DNA of 64,000 bases from Qipengyuania xiamenensis (GTDB taxonomy: Bacteria > Pseudomonadota > Alphaproteobacteria > Sphingomonadales > Sphingomonadaceae). The stretch is taken from contig NZ_JAIGNM010000001.1 of assembly GCF_019711495.1 (NCBI RefSeq), positions 1,054,001-1,118,000 of the forward strand, given 5' to 3'. The notes beneath the pieces are model-generated. The model searched no databases and had not been told where the DNA came from. It saw only the letters and a list, made by a program, of their open reading frames with translations. Made by a program: the position numbers and the translations under genes. Below are positions 8,597 to 18,439 of the stretch, piece by piece. The number at the start of each line of letters is the position of its first letter. The first letter of the stretch is position 1.

Positions 8597-11113
8597 TCAC
8601 AGCGTGCGTTCACGCTCCTCGACCTCGAACACCTCGAGCTGGTCGCCCGGCTGGATGTCGTTGGTGTCGGCAAGGACCACACCGCATTCGAGACCGGCGC
8701 GGACTTCGTCCACGTCGTCCTTGAAGCGGCGCAGCGAGGCGATGGTCGTGGCCGAAACGATGACGTCTTCGCGCGTGAGACGTGCATGCAGCCCCTTGCG
8801 GATGACGCCTTCCTCGACCAGCAGGCCGGCGGCCTTGTCCTTCTTGCCCGAACGGAACACTTCCTTGACGGCGGCACGACCGACGACGTTCTCGATCCGC
8901 TCCGGACCCAGCTCGCCCGCCATTTCCTTCGCGATTTCCTCGGTCAGGTGGTAGATGACGTCGTAATACTTCATCTCCACGCCATCGCGCTTAACCAGCT
9001 CGCGTGCCTTCGCATTGGGACGCACGTTGAAGCCGATGATCGGCGCGTTCGAGGCCGAAGCCAGCGTCACGTCGCTCTCGGTGATCGCGCCAACGCCTGC
9101 GTGGAGCACGCGGACCTTGATCTCGTCGTTCGAGAGATTGTGGAGCGCGGTGGTGATCGCTTCGACCGAACCCTGCACGTCGGCCTTCACCAGTACGGGG
9201 AATTCGATCACGTTCGATGCGAGGTTGTTGAACATCGTGTCGAAGCTGGTCGGGGCAAGCGCGGTGCGCTTTTCGGTCGCCTTTTCCTGGCGATAGGCCG
9301 CGACTTCGCGCGCACGCTGTTCGTTTTCGACAACCGTCAGAACGTCGCCGGCGCTGGGCACACCGCCGAGGCCGAGGACCTCGACCGGCATCGACGGGCC
9401 GGCCTTCTTGATCTGCTTGCCCTGATCGTCGACGATCGCACGGACACGGCCGCTTTCGGTACCGACGACGAAGGTGTTGCCACGCTCCAGCGTACCGCGC
9501 GTGACGAGCACGGTGGCAACGGGGCCGCGACCCTTGTCGAGCTGTGCTTCGATGACAGTCGCCTCGGCCATGCGGTCGGGGTTCGCCTTGAGTTCGAGCA
9601 GTTCGGCCTGAAGCGCGATCTTCTCGAGCAGTTCGTCGAGACCGGTCTTGGCCTTGGCCGAGATTTCGACATCCTGCACGTCACCCGACATCGATTCCAC
9701 GATGACTTCGTGTTCGAGCAGGCGGGTCCGTACGTTGTCCGGGTTCGCTTCCGGCTTGTCCATCTTGTTGATGGCGACAATCATCGGAACGCCCGCGGCC
9801 TTGGTGTGATTGATGGCCTCGATGGTCTGCGGCATGATGCCGTCATCGGCCGCGACCACCAGCACCACGATATCGGTGATATTGGCACCGCGCTGGCGCA
9901 TCTGGGTGAAGGCAGCGTGGCCCGGCGTGTCGAGGAAGGTGATCTCGTCACCACCCTTGGTCTTCACCTGATAGCTGCCGATATGCTGCGTGATGCCGCC
10001 AGCTTCGCCCTTGGTGACATTTGCACCGCGGAGCGCGTCGAGCAGCGAGGTCTTGCCGTGGTCGACATGGCCCATGATCGTAACGACCGGCGGACGCGGC
10101 TTGAGGGTTTCTTCCGGATCGACATCCTTTTCATTGGTGATGTCGACGTCGGCCTCGGAGACCTTCTGGATGTTGTGACCGAACTGTTCGACGAGCAGTT
10201 CCGCAGTATCCTGGTCGATGGTCTGGTTGACGGTGACCATCATGTCGAGGTTGAAGAGCTCCTTCACGAGGTCGGCGCCCTTCTCGCCCATGCGCTTGGC
10301 GAGTTCGCCAACCGTGATGGCTTCAGGCACGACCACGTCGCGGACCTGCTTTTCGCGCGGCTTGTTGGAGCCACCACCCTGCAGGCGGCGCTCCTTCTCG
10401 CGCGCACGCTTGAGCGCTGCGAGGCTGCGTGCACGGCGGCCTTCGTCCTCGTTGAGAGCCTTCTTGACCGAAAGCTTGCCCGAACGGCGCTTGTCCGGCT
10501 TTTCCGCACTGCGCTCGGGCTTGTCGTCCTTCTTCTTGCGTTCAGGCTTCTTGATTTCCGGACGCTTGACCGGCGTGAATTTGCGCGCGGCAGGCGTCGG
10601 AGTGCCCTTTTCGGCCGGAGCCTCCTCTGCGGGAGCCTCCTCGACCGTTTCGGCCTTCTTCGGCTTCTTGGCTTCTTCCTTGGCCTTCTTGGCAGCTTCG
10701 GCTTCGGCCTTCTTGTTCTCTTCCGCGCGCTTCTTCTCGTCCGCGGCAGCCTTCTTGGCGTTTTCCTCGTCGCGCTTGCGCGCTTCTTCGGCCAGCCTCA
10801 GGCGCTCTTCCTCGGCCTCGCGCTGGAGACGCGCGACACGCTCCTGCGGAGTTTCCGCATCGGCAGCAGGCTTCTTGGGCGCAGGCTTCTTGGCTGCGGG
10901 CGCAGGTGCGGGAGCCGGAGCAGCCTTGGGCTCGGGCGCAGGCGGCGGGGGAGGCGGCGGCGCCTCGCCCGGCTTCACGAGCTTGCGGCGGCGCTTCACC
11001 TCGACCTCGACCTTGTTGGTGCGGCCGTGGCTGAAGGTCTGCTTGACCTCACCCGACTGCGCGCCTTTCAGGGAAAGCGGTTTGCGGGCAGGTTTCTTGT
11101 CGTCGTCGCTCAT
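8597..11113 (-). CDS. infB: Translation initiation factor IF-2
   Basis: GTPase that places initiator tRNA on the 30S subunit; 838 aa. The N-terminal 250 residues are an Ala/Lys/Glu-rich, low-complexity coiled region preceded by a short IF2-associated domain ([21 protein letters not shown]). The G domain shows [21 protein letters not shown] and [10 protein letters not shown] in order, near residues 345-460, followed by the beta-barrel domains II to IV. The ATG at 11113 (MSDDDKKP) was preferred to an in-frame TTG at 11137 that overlaps the ylxR stop. Confidence 0.97.
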   Translation of the reverse strand: MSDDDKKPARKPLSLKGAQSGEVKQTFSHGRTNKVEVEVKRRRKLVKPGEAPPPPPPPAPEPKAAPAPAPAPAAKKPAPKKPAADAETPQERVARLQREAEEERLRLAEEARKRDEENAKKAAADEKKRAEENKKAEAEAAKKAKEEAKKPKKAETVEEAPAEEAPAEKGTPTPAARKFTPVKRPEIKKPERKKKDDKPERSAEKPDKRRSGKLSVKKALNEDEGRRARSLAALKRAREKERRLQGGGSNKPREKQVRDVVVPEAITVGELAKRMGEKGADLVKELFNLDMMVTVNQTIDQDTAELLVEQFGHNIQKVSEADVDITNEKDVDPEETLKPRPPVVTIMGHVDHGKTSLLDALRGANVTKGEAGGITQHIGSYQVKTKGGDEITFLDTPGHAAFTQMRQRGANITDIVVLVVAADDGIMPQTIEAINHTKAAGVPMIVAINKMDKPEANPDNVRTRLLEHEVIVESMSGDVQDVEISAKAKTGLDELLEKIALQAELLELKANPDRMAEATVIEAQLDKGRGPVATVLVTRGTLERGNTFVVGTESGRVRAIVDDQGKQIKKAGPSMPVEVLGLGGVPSAGDVLTVVENEQRAREVAAYRQEKATEKRTALAPTSFDTMFNNLASNVIEFPVLVKADVQGSVEAITTALHNLSNDEIKVRVLHAGVGAITESDVTLASASNAPIIGFNVRPNAKARELVKRDGVEMKYYDVIYHLTEEIAKEMAGELGPERIENVVGRAAVKEVFRSGKKDKAAGLLVEEGVIRKGLHARLTREDVIVSATTIASLRRFKDDVDEVRAGLECGVVLADTNDIQPGDQLEVFEVEERERTL

Positions 11114-11133
11114 TCTAGCTCGTTTCTCTTCGT

Positions 11134-11862
11134 TCAATCGTTCGTATCGTCACCGGCGTGCGCATTGGCGCGCCCGAATTCCTCAGGGATATCCCGTCCC
11201 AGATAATGCTCCAGTCGCATCAAGGGCTTGAGAACCCGCGCAGCAGAAGCATCGTGTGTCAGACCGAGGTGGACGACATTGTCGCGGCCCAATGCCACAG
11301 ACAAAGCGTCGCGGTCCAGTGGCAGTGTCCAGCCACGTTCGCCCGACCCCTCCGCATCGCGCCCGACGCGCCAGGCCTGGTCGAGCTTCTTGCGCCCGTC
11401 CTCGCTGGCGTCGCTCGCGTGGAGAAGCAGCGCTACACCGCCGGCCCGTGCCGTTTCGGCAATGCGCTGCGTGCCCAAGATAAGGGCTCCGACGCGCATT
11501 TCGAGACCCAGCCGGTCAAGAAATACGCGGGTCAGCGCGGCCTCGATCTTTTCGGGGAGATTTTCCGGAATCTCCAGATCGCCGGTCTTGAAGGCACGCG
11601 AAAGGCCAGCCTTCAGCTTGCCGTTCGCCAATGCCTCTTCGATGGCCATGCGCGAGGAACATACCCATGCGCCCCGTCCTGGGGCCTTTTCCTGCGCATC
11701 GGGCAGGACCAGTCCGGACGGAGAGACGGCAAGACGGACCAGCGCATCGCGCGAGTCCGTCTCTCCGGTAAGGATGCAGCGCCTTTCGGGCTCGGAAGCT
11801 TTCCGTGCCTTGGGGGCTTCAGCGATGTCGGGGCTCAGGCGCTCATTGGGTGGAGTCCGCAT
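11134..11862 (-). CDS. YlxR (DUF448) RNA-binding protein fused to an L7Ae-like domain
   Basis: A 242-aa protein between nusA and infB. Residues about 22-100 form the YlxR/DUF448 domain with its hallmark PERRCILTGE and GRGAWVC motifs. Residues about 105-215 resemble an L7Ae/L30e-like RNA-binding domain (SRAFKTG, then GALILGTQRIAETARAGG). Many bacteria encode these as two genes, ylxR and ylxQ; alphaproteobacteria often carry the fusion. The start at 11862 overlaps the nusA end by 20 bases. It probably acts on RNA within the translation/transcription-coupling operon; the exact target is not known. Confidence 0.85.
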   Translation of the reverse strand: MRTPPNERLSPDIAEAPKARKASEPERRCILTGETDSRDALVRLAVSPSGLVLPDAQEKAPGRGAWVCSSRMAIEEALANGKLKAGLSRAFKTGDLEIPENLPEKIEAALTRVFLDRLGLEMRVGALILGTQRIAETARAGGVALLLHASDASEDGRKKLDQAWRVGRDAEGSGERGWTLPLDRDALSVALGRDNVVHLGLTHDASAARVLKPLMRLEHYLGRDIPEEFGRANAHAGDDTND

Positions 11863-13510
11863 CGGCGGCCTCCTGCGTTTCGGTCGCGTCGGCGGCTGCC
11901 GGAGCTTCCTCTTCGTCTTCGAACCAGTGTGCGCGGGCAGCCATGATGATCTCGTTGCCCTGCTCTTCGGTCAGGCCGTATTCGCCCAGCACGCCACCCT
12001 TGTCCTGCTCGCGCATCGGACGATCGCGGCGCATCGGCGGGCCGTCGGCATTGTTGTTGCGACGGCGCGGTGCCTCGCGGCGCTTGGCAATGAGTTCGTC
12101 GGTGGCGAGGTCGGCCACGTCGTCGAGCGTCTTGAGACCTGCCTTGCCGAGCGTGACGAGCATCGCTTCGGTCAGGTGCGGCAGTTCGGCGAGATCGTCT
12201 TCGACGCCCAGTTCGCGGCGCGCCTCGCGATGCGCTGCTTCCTGGCGGTCGAGCGCTTCCTTGGCGCGGTTCTGGAGCTCTTCACCCAGTTCCTCGTCGA
12301 AGCCTTCGATGCCGGCGAGTTCTTCCAGCTCGACATAGGCAACTTCTTCCAGATCGGCGAAGCCTTCGGCCACGAGCAGCTGCGAGAGCGTTTCGTCGAC
12401 GTCCAGTTCCTCTTCGAACATCTTCGAGCGCTCGGCGAATTCCTTCTGGCGCTTCTCCGAGGCTTCTTCCTCGGTCATGATGTCGATCTGGTTGCCGGTC
12501 AGCTGGCTGGCGAGACGCACGTTCTGCCCGCGGCGGCCGATGGCGAGCGACAGCTGGTCGTCGGGAACGACGACTTCGATGCGACCGTCTTCCTCGTCGA
12601 GGACGACGCGGCTGACGGTTGCCGGCTGGAGCGCGTTCACAATGAAGGTCGCGCCGTCATCCGACCAGGGGATGATGTCGATCTTCTCGCCCTGCAGTTC
12701 CTGCACGACGGCCTGGACGCGGCTACCCTTCATGCCGACGCAGGCGCCGACAGGGTCGATGCTGCTGTCGTGGCTGATGACGCCGATCTTGGCGCGGCTA
12801 CCCGGGTCGCGGGCGGCTGCCTTGATCTCGATGATGCCGTCGTAGATTTCGGGTACTTCCTGCGCGAACAGCTTGCGCATGAAATCGGGGTGCGCGCGGC
12901 TGAGGAAGATCTGCGGGCCGCGGTTGTTGCGTTCCACCTTGGTGATCAGCGCGCGGACACGCTCGCCGACACGCGCGGCTTCGCGCGGGATCTGCTGGTC
13001 GCGGCGGATGACGCCTTCGGCACGGCCGAGGTTGACGATCACGTGGCCGAATTCGACCGACTTGATCACACCGGTGATGACTTCGCCTGCGCGGTCCTTG
13101 AATTCTTCGTATTGGCGCTCGCGCTCTGCGTCGCGGACCTTCTGGAAGATCACCTGCTTGGCCGACTGCGCGTCGATACGACCGAGATCGACCGGGGGCA
13201 GCGGATCGACGATGAAGTCGCCGATCTTGGCATCGTCCTGCAGCTTCTGGGCCTGCTTGAGATCGACCTGCTTGAAGTAGTCTTCGACTTCCTCGACGAC
13301 CTCGACGACACGCCACAGGCGAAGGTCGCCGGTCTGCGGGTCGAGCTTTGCACGGATGTCGTTCTCCGCGCCGTAGCGGTTGCGGGCGGACTTCTGGATC
13401 GCCTCTTCCATCGCTTCGATCACGATGGACTTGTCGATCATCTTTTCCGATGCGACGGCGTTTGCAATCGCGAGGAGTTCAGCCTTGTTGGCGGAAATGG
13501 CACTGGCCAT
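11843..13510 (-). CDS. nusA: Transcription elongation/termination factor NusA
   Basis: Binds RNA polymerase and nascent RNA to modulate pausing, termination and antitermination; 555 aa. The order is an N-terminal RNAP-binding domain (1-125), an S1 domain (about 135-200), two KH domains (GVISHDSSIDPVGACVGMKGSRVQAV near 255-280 and AIGRRGQNVRLASQLTG near 330), and C-terminal helix-hairpin-helix/acidic repeats (DLEEVAYVELEELAGIEGFDEELG near 395 and a second near 460). The start overlaps the rimP stop by one base. Confidence 0.97.
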   Translation of the reverse strand: MASAISANKAELLAIANAVASEKMIDKSIVIEAMEEAIQKSARNRYGAENDIRAKLDPQTGDLRLWRVVEVVEEVEDYFKQVDLKQAQKLQDDAKIGDFIVDPLPPVDLGRIDAQSAKQVIFQKVRDAERERQYEEFKDRAGEVITGVIKSVEFGHVIVNLGRAEGVIRRDQQIPREAARVGERVRALITKVERNNRGPQIFLSRAHPDFMRKLFAQEVPEIYDGIIEIKAAARDPGSRAKIGVISHDSSIDPVGACVGMKGSRVQAVVQELQGEKIDIIPWSDDGATFIVNALQPATVSRVVLDEEDGRIEVVVPDDQLSLAIGRRGQNVRLASQLTGNQIDIMTEEEASEKRQKEFAERSKMFEEELDVDETLSQLLVAEGFADLEEVAYVELEELAGIEGFDEELGEELQNRAKEALDRQEAAHREARRELGVEDDLAELPHLTEAMLVTLGKAGLKTLDDVADLATDELIAKRREAPRRRNNNADGPPMRRDRPMREQDKGGVLGEYGLTEEQGNEIIMAARAHWFEDEEEAPAAADATETQEAADADSTQ

Positions 13511-14088
13511 CAGTCGTCTGCCTTTTCTTCTTCGGTGTCGTCGGCACCGCCAATCACTTCCTCTGCTCCGGAAGCGTCGAGCGGCTGGGTGGCGGCAATA
13601 AGCGCGTCGGTCAAGACGAGCTTTGCCGAGTGAATCTGGTCGCGGGGAAGTTTCGCCTCGCCCGCCTTGGCGTCTTCGATCACCACGAGGTCGCCCTCGA
13701 GGCCCTTCAATTCGCCCTTGTAATTGCGCTGCCCGTCATAGCCCTTGGCCATGGAAATCTTGGCTTCGTGGCCGGCCCAGTTTGCGAAATCCTTGGCGCG
13801 GGTGAGCGGACGGTCGATGCCGGGCGAGCTGACTTCGAGGTGATAGGCGCCTTCGATCAGCACTTCGCCCTGCTCTTCCAGCTCGTCGATCCGGTCGGAT
13901 ACGCGGCGCGAGAGCGCGGCGCACTGTTCGATTACCAGCTGGCCCGTTGCGGGGTCTTCGGCCATGATCTGGAGCGCTTCGCCGCCGTCGCCGGCTTCCG
14001 ACGGCATCATCTTCACGCGCACGAGCTCGAAACCCAGCGCCTTTGCTTCGGGTTCGATCACTTCGTTCAAGCGTGCAAGATCAGCCAT
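13510..14088 (-). CDS. rimP: Ribosome maturation factor RimP
   Basis: Needed for 30S subunit assembly; cytoplasmic; 192 aa including a 40-residue C-terminal extension that is mostly acidic. The conserved N-terminal domain shows IEPEAKALGFELVRVKM near residue 10 and YHLEVSSPGIDRPLTRAKDFANWAGH in segments near 82-107. It is the first gene of the leftward rimP-nusA-ylxR-infB-paaI-paaI-rbfA operon, as in most bacteria. A sigma-70-like promoter lies about 100 bases upstream. Confidence 0.95.
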   Translation of the reverse strand: MADLARLNEVIEPEAKALGFELVRVKMMPSEAGDGGEALQIMAEDPATGQLVIEQCAALSRRVSDRIDELEEQGEVLIEGAYHLEVSSPGIDRPLTRAKDFANWAGHEAKISMAKGYDGQRNYKGELKGLEGDLVVIEDAKAGEAKLPRDQIHSAKLVLTDALIAATQPLDASGAEEVIGGADDTEEEKADD

Positions 14089-14189
14089 TCATACTCCGGT
14101 TCAGGACATGGATCACGACAACGGGGTCTTGTGCCGGCCCCTTGCGGCGCCAGCCCCTTCAGTGTCGCGACAATGTCGGGATGGGTGGC

Positions 14190-14218
14190 GAGATAGGCGC
14201 GAGTCCCGAGAAAAGCAA
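14190..14218 (-). promoter_or_regulatory. Candidate sigma-70 promoter of the rimP-nusA-infB operon
   Basis: On the minus strand TTGCTT (14218-14213) and TATCTC (14195-14190) are separated by 17 bases and lie about 100 bases upstream of rimP. The 255-base spacer between rimP and the divergent lipoprotein gene (14089-14343) holds no other clear signal that I can see. Confidence 0.4.
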
Positions 14219-14343
14219 TAGGTTCTGCATTTCGTCACGGTTCGTGGTATGATCGAAGCGCGACCATCATGGCCGCGCCGTGCTCGCCCGGCCGTCCCGT
14301 TTCGCCTGATTGGCCGGGAGAGCCCCGAAGAAGGGGATGCGAG

Positions 14344-14820
14344 ATGAAGTATGCTTGTACAACCATCGCCGCCTTTTTGATGCTGTCAGCCTGCGGCGGT
14401 ACCACCGATGACGAGGCACCCGAGGGACCGCGCGATCGCGATGCGGCCTGGACCCCGGAAGAAGGACTGCCCGATTTCGCCGACCGGCAGGACCCCAACC
14501 CCGGTGTCGGGTCGTGGATGAACCGGCTGGACCCGCAGGAAAGCGAAGCCTGCAACTTTACGGAAAAAGCACCGCAGGACCGCCCGCAGGAATATGTGCT
14601 GACCGCCTGGAGCGGCAATCTGGACCTCTATACTCCGCGCGACACGCTGGAGCACCGGCGCGGTAAGGGCTTTATCGAGTCCGCCTTCATGCATTCGCGC
14701 CCGATCGTGGCCGTACGCCAGGGGATGGACGATCTGTGGATCGAACCCGTCGGTGAGAACGTGGTCCTATATATAGGAGCGGACGAACTCACCTGCCGGC
14801 GCGACGAGGCGGAAGCCTAG
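14344..14820 (+). CDS. Small lipoprotein of unknown function
   Basis: A 158-aa protein with a lipoprotein signal peptide: MKY, a hydrophobic core, and the lipobox LSAC with Cys17 as the acylated residue. The mature part has no domain I recognise. It is acidic and rich in Trp/Pro, with short motifs such as YVLTAWSGNLDLYTPRDTLEHRR and two Cys residues (one in ACNFTEKA, one in LTCRRDE near the C-terminus) that could form a disulfide in the periplasm. The ATG at 14344 is preferred over an upstream in-frame start because it opens the signal peptide and has GAAGGGG upstream. It is convergent with the following gene. Confidence 0.75.
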   Translation: MKYACTTIAAFLMLSACGGTTDDEAPEGPRDRDAAWTPEEGLPDFADRQDPNPGVGSWMNRLDPQESEACNFTEKAPQDRPQEYVLTAWSGNLDLYTPRDTLEHRRGKGFIESAFMHSRPIVAVRQGMDDLWIEPVGENVVLYIGADELTCRRDEAEA

Positions 14821-14839
14821 CGCCGCCGGCCCCCACCTC

Positions 14840-15127
14840 TCAGGGGCAGCCAAGACCCCAGGGGTTCTTGTCACAGTCGACCGCCGGCTGGGCTTTGACG
14901 GCAGCCGGGGCCGCTTCGGCCTTCGGCTTCGCACGTTCTGCGTCCATCGAGGAGACCATGCTGAACATGCCGATAAGGAAAATGCCGGCGAGCACCCCGG
15001 CAACGATAAGCCGGGGAAGAAAGGTCTTTCGCTCGTGCCGTTCACGCTCGGCACGCTGTTCGTCGGATTCCGACGCGTCGCGCGCCATTTCGTACGCATC
15101 ATGCAGATCGAGTAACGAAAATCCCAT
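14840..15127 (-). CDS. Small single-pass membrane protein, unknown
   Basis: 95 aa. Residues 1-35 are charged and helical (HDAYEMARDASESDEQRAERERHERK). One membrane segment follows at about 39-60 (IVAGVLAGIFLIGMFSMVSS), then an Ala/Lys/Pro-rich linker. The protein ends in DCDKNPWGLGCP, which has two Cys. It starts at ATG 15127 with GGGGAAG upstream and lies 77 bases downstream of pspF in the same direction. I recognise no family. Proximity to the psp locus suggests, but does not show, an envelope role. Confidence 0.65.
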   Translation of the reverse strand: MGFSLLDLHDAYEMARDASESDEQRAERERHERKTFLPRLIVAGVLAGIFLIGMFSMVSSMDAERAKPKAEAAPAAVKAQPAVDCDKNPWGLGCP

Positions 15128-15204
15128 CGGTGCTTCCCCTGTAGCAAGACAGAGGGTGGGTTAACCCGCGAAACTGAAAAAAGGCCTAATTAATAGCGGT
15201 TTGA

Positions 15205-16233
<1,029 letters not shown>

Positions 16234-16254
16234 GACCAATATATAGGGATTTTC

Positions 16255-16267
16255 GCCAAGGCTTGGC
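16255..16267. promoter_or_regulatory. Palindrome between pspF and the psp promoter, candidate PspF enhancer site
   Basis: GCCAAG-G-CTTGGC is a perfect 6-1-6 palindrome, flanked by ggga upstream and tccc downstream. It lies about 75 bases upstream of the sigma-54 promoter, a usual distance for an activator site, and 22 bases upstream of pspF, so it could also serve pspF autocontrol. The role is inference. Confidence 0.5.
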
Positions 16268-16332
16268 AATCCCCGCTATGTCGATTTTCACTTACCTACT
16301 TACAGGCTGCGGATTTCTCCCGTTTTTCAAGT

Positions 16333-16349
16333 TTGGCACACCCCTTGCT
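16333..16349 (+). promoter_or_regulatory. Sigma-54 (-24/-12) promoter of the psp operon
   Basis: TTGGCAC-ACCCC-TTGCT matches the consensus TGGCAC-N5-TTGCW exactly, with the GG (16335-16336) and GC (16347-16348) elements 10 bases apart as required. Transcription should begin near 16360, about 30 bases before the first small gene. The divergent pspF gene supplies the activator. Confidence 0.88.
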
Positions 16350-16390
16350 GAACATGGGACAACAACTGATTACGTCCAAGGGAGGACACC

Positions 16391-16543
16391 ATGTACGACC
16401 GCAAGTTCTTCAGCACCCAGCTCGGCAAGGCCGCCATCGCCAGCATCGCAATGATGACGGCATTCGTAGCCCTGAGCTCGCAGATCACGGTCACCACCCC
16501 GATGCCGCTGGTGGCATCGATCCAGCATGTGGAAATCGCGTGA
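16391..16543 (+). CDS. 50-aa membrane/exported protein, first gene of the psp operon
   Basis: A short frame starting at ATG 16391 with GGGAGG at ideal spacing, 40 bases downstream of the sigma-54 promoter. The protein begins MYDRKFFSTQLGKAAIAS and has one hydrophobic stretch, about residues 13-33, that could be a membrane anchor or an uncleaved signal. Almost every third codon position is G or C, as in real genes here. It lies where no gene is found in the enterobacterial psp operon, directly after the promoter. Function unknown; an envelope-stress role is inferred from position only. Confidence 0.75.
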   Translation: MYDRKFFSTQLGKAAIASIAMMTAFVALSSQITVTTPMPLVASIQHVEIA

Positions 16544-16746
16544 GCAATTTCGATCCCCTCGGGCCGGAGCGTTCCAATCCCGGTAGTCCCCCGCGCAAAA
16601 CTGCGCACAAGAACGCTTCGGCCCGCCCCAATACAGTTCGCTTGTCGCGGCTCGATAGTGAGGTAGAACGGCTTCGCCGCTCACCCACTCCGACGCAGGA
16701 CACCAGCAAGCGCACTGCACAGTTTTTTTCCAGTGGAGCACCTTTG

Positions 16747-17433
16747 ATGGGAATCTTCAGCCGTACCCGCGACATCATCGCGGCCAACTTCAACGACATG
16801 CTCGACCAGGCGGACGATCCTCAGAAGATGATCCGCATGATCATCCTCGAAATGGAGGAAACGCTGGTCGAGGTTCGCGCAAGCGCCGCACGCACCATCG
16901 CCGACCAGAAGGAAATGCACCGTCACTCGGTAAAGCTCGAACGGCTCCAGACCGACTGGGGCGAAAAGGCAGCGCTTGCACTGTCGAAAGACCGTGAAGA
17001 CCTCGCACGTGCAGCCCTGGTCGAGAAGAAGAAGGCCGGCGACATGGCCGACCAGCTCAAGCAGGAAATCTCGGTGCTCGACGATGCCCTGCGTGCCTAC
17101 GAAAAGGACATCGCCAAGCTGCAGAACCGCCTGCGCGAAGCTCGCAGCCGCCAGACCGCCATCGCGGCTCGCCTCGAAAGCGCAGAGAACCGCGTCAAGC
17201 TGCGCAGCCTGATGACCGAAGATCGCGTCGACGATGCACTCAGCCGCTTCGACCAGCTCGAACGCCGTGTCGACTACGCCGAAGGCCGCGCCGATGCGCT
17301 GTCGATCGAAGGCAAGGGCCAGCCCAGCCTTTCCGACGAGATTGCCGCGCTCGAAGGCGCCGACGCAATCGATGATGAACTTGAACAGATGAAAAAGGCG
17401 CTCGGCAAGGACGGCGCAAAGAAAGAGGACTGA
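16747..17433 (+). CDS. pspA: Phage shock protein A
   Basis: A 228-aa ESCRT-III-like membrane-remodelling protein that also restrains PspF. It opens with the family start MGIFSRTRDIIAANFNDMLD, and the amphipathic N-terminal helix is followed by EDPQK-type residues (QADDPQKMIRMIILEMEETLVEVR). The rest is a long coiled-coil hairpin (about 30-185) and a short C-terminal acidic helix. The ATG at 16747 has GGAG 8 bases upstream. The frame is also open further upstream to a GTG at 16540, but the spacer does not look coding. pspB follows after 3 bases. Confidence 0.95.
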   Translation: MGIFSRTRDIIAANFNDMLDQADDPQKMIRMIILEMEETLVEVRASAARTIADQKEMHRHSVKLERLQTDWGEKAALALSKDREDLARAALVEKKKAGDMADQLKQEISVLDDALRAYEKDIAKLQNRLREARSRQTAIAARLESAENRVKLRSLMTEDRVDDALSRFDQLERRVDYAEGRADALSIEGKGQPSLSDEIAALEGADAIDDELEQMKKALGKDGAKKED

Positions 17434-17436
17434 CCC

Positions 17437-17733
17437 GTGGACGAGATTTTTGCAATCGTATCGATCTTCATCGCGCTGCCGTGGATCATCCTCCACTACA
17501 TCACGAAATGGAAGACTTCCGCCACCATCACCACCGATGACGAGGCCCTGCTCGAAGAGCTCTACAACCTCGCCAAGCGCCTCGATGACCGCATGGACAC
17601 CGTTGAACGCCTGGTGGCTTCCGACAACCCCGATTTCCGTCCCGCCCGCCTCGTCCATGACAGCGAAGAGGACAACCAGCAGCTGCGCGAACTCGAACAG
17701 CTGATCGCCGAGAAAAAAGGAGCAGCAAAGTGA
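17437..17733 (+). CDS. pspB: PspB, membrane partner of the psp response
   Basis: A 98-aa protein with a GTG start, 3 bases after the pspA stop. One membrane segment spans about residues 4-21 (the end is FIALPWIILHY), followed by a cytoplasmic coiled coil. Residues 48-68 hold the PspB signature RLDDRMDTVERLVASDNPDFR, which compares well with the enterobacterial RMRERIQALESIL..HPNWR. It is about 25 residues longer than enterobacterial PspB at the C-terminus (EEDNQQLRELEQLIAEKKG), where a second coiled coil is predicted by eye. It is thought to work with PspC to recruit PspA under stress. Confidence 0.9.
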   Translation: MDEIFAIVSIFIALPWIILHYITKWKTSATITTDDEALLEELYNLAKRLDDRMDTVERLVASDNPDFRPARLVHDSEEDNQQLRELEQLIAEKKGAAK

Positions 17734-18107
17734 ATAGCCCCCGTACAACCCTCTATCGCGACAAGAGCAATGCGAAGCTGATGGGCGTGTGCTCGGGCAT
17801 CGCGGACTACACGGGCGTCGATGCCTTCTGGGTTCGCCTCGGCTTCCTCGGCCTGACCTTCATGACCGGTGGATCGACGATCCCCTTCTACTTCCTGGCC
17901 GGCCTGCTGCTGAACAAGAAGCCCGCGCATCTCTATTCGGAGCCTGCCGAGCAGAAGTACTGGCAGGGCGTGCGCCAGAACCCGAAGCGCACGGCTCGCG
18001 AGATCCGTAGCCGGATGAAGGACATCGATCGCCGCCTCGCCGACGTCGAGACCTTCTACGTCAGCAACAACCCGCGCCTCACGGCCGAAATCGAACGCCT
18101 TCGCTAA
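17730..18107 (+). CDS. pspC: PspC, membrane partner of the psp response
   Basis: 125 aa, GTG start overlapping the pspB stop by 4 bases (GTGA). Residues 8-62 are the PspC domain: LYRDKSNAKLMGVCSGIADYTGVDAFWVRLGF in outline, then a membrane segment. Residues 96-125 carry a coiled-coil motif (MKDIDRRLADVETFYVSNNP, then LTAEIERLR). That motif corresponds to the C-terminal part of enterobacterial PspC and to the motif repeated in the next five genes. It is probably an inner-membrane sensor that acts with PspB. Confidence 0.92.
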   Translation: MNSPRTTLYRDKSNAKLMGVCSGIADYTGVDAFWVRLGFLGLTFMTGGSTIPFYFLAGLLLNKKPAHLYSEPAEQKYWQGVRQNPKRTAREIRSRMKDIDRRLADVETFYVSNNPRLTAEIERLR

Positions 18108-18133
18108 GGCCGAGAGTAAGGGGAGGAAAGACG

Positions 18134-18439
18134 ATGGATCTCGCTATTTTGATCCCGCTTGCGCCATTCATCATGGTGCTCGGCATCATCTACCTGGTGA
18201 ACCAGCGCAAGCTCGAGGAAAAGCGCATCACCGCAACGGCGGAAGCCAGCTCGGAAAAGGCGGCACAATATGCCAGCCGCGTCCAGCAGCTCGAAGACCG
18301 CGTGCGGGTGCTTGAACGCATCGTCACCGACGAAGGGTACGACGTAGCGACGCAGATCGAAGCCCTGCGCGACGAGCGTCGGGTAGAGGAACAGGGAGCG
18401 GGCGTCCCGCTCGACATCAAGAATTCGGAGAGAGCATAA
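18134..18439 (+). CDS. Small PspB-like membrane coiled-coil protein 1
   Basis: 101 aa. An N-terminal membrane segment (about 3-22, ending GIIYLVNQ) is followed by a charged helix and the motif QLEDRVRVLERIVTDEGYDV at 52-71 continuing to IEALR at 75-79. This matches the cytoplasmic motif of PspB and PspC. It starts at ATG 18134 with GGGAGGA upstream, 26 bases after pspC, and its stop overlaps the next start (TAATG). No family name is known to me. It is likely part of the psp operon and may pair with PspB or PspA through the coiled coil. Confidence 0.8.
   Translation: MDLAILIPLAPFIMVLGIIYLVNQRKLEEKRITATAEASSEKAAQYASRVQQLEDRVRVLERIVTDEGYDVATQIEALRDERRVEEQGAGVPLDIKNSERA

Noticed and set aside
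8786-11206. Rightward 806-codon frame opposite infB
   Set aside because: The long frame results from high GC and the repetitive Ala/Lys/Glu coding of IF-2 on the other strand; its translation has no recognisable domain.
11228-13633. Rightward 801-codon frame opposite nusA and ylxR
   Set aside because: Shadow of nusA, whose S1, KH and C-terminal domains are clear.
16540-16746. In-frame GTG at 16540 that would add 69 residues to the N-terminus of PspA and overlaps the preceding stop as GTGA
   Set aside because: By hand count only about 60 percent of third codon positions are G or C in this stretch, well below the real genes here, and the composition is Ser/Pro/Arg-rich. The ATG at 16747 has a good ribosome site and matches the PspA family start exactly.
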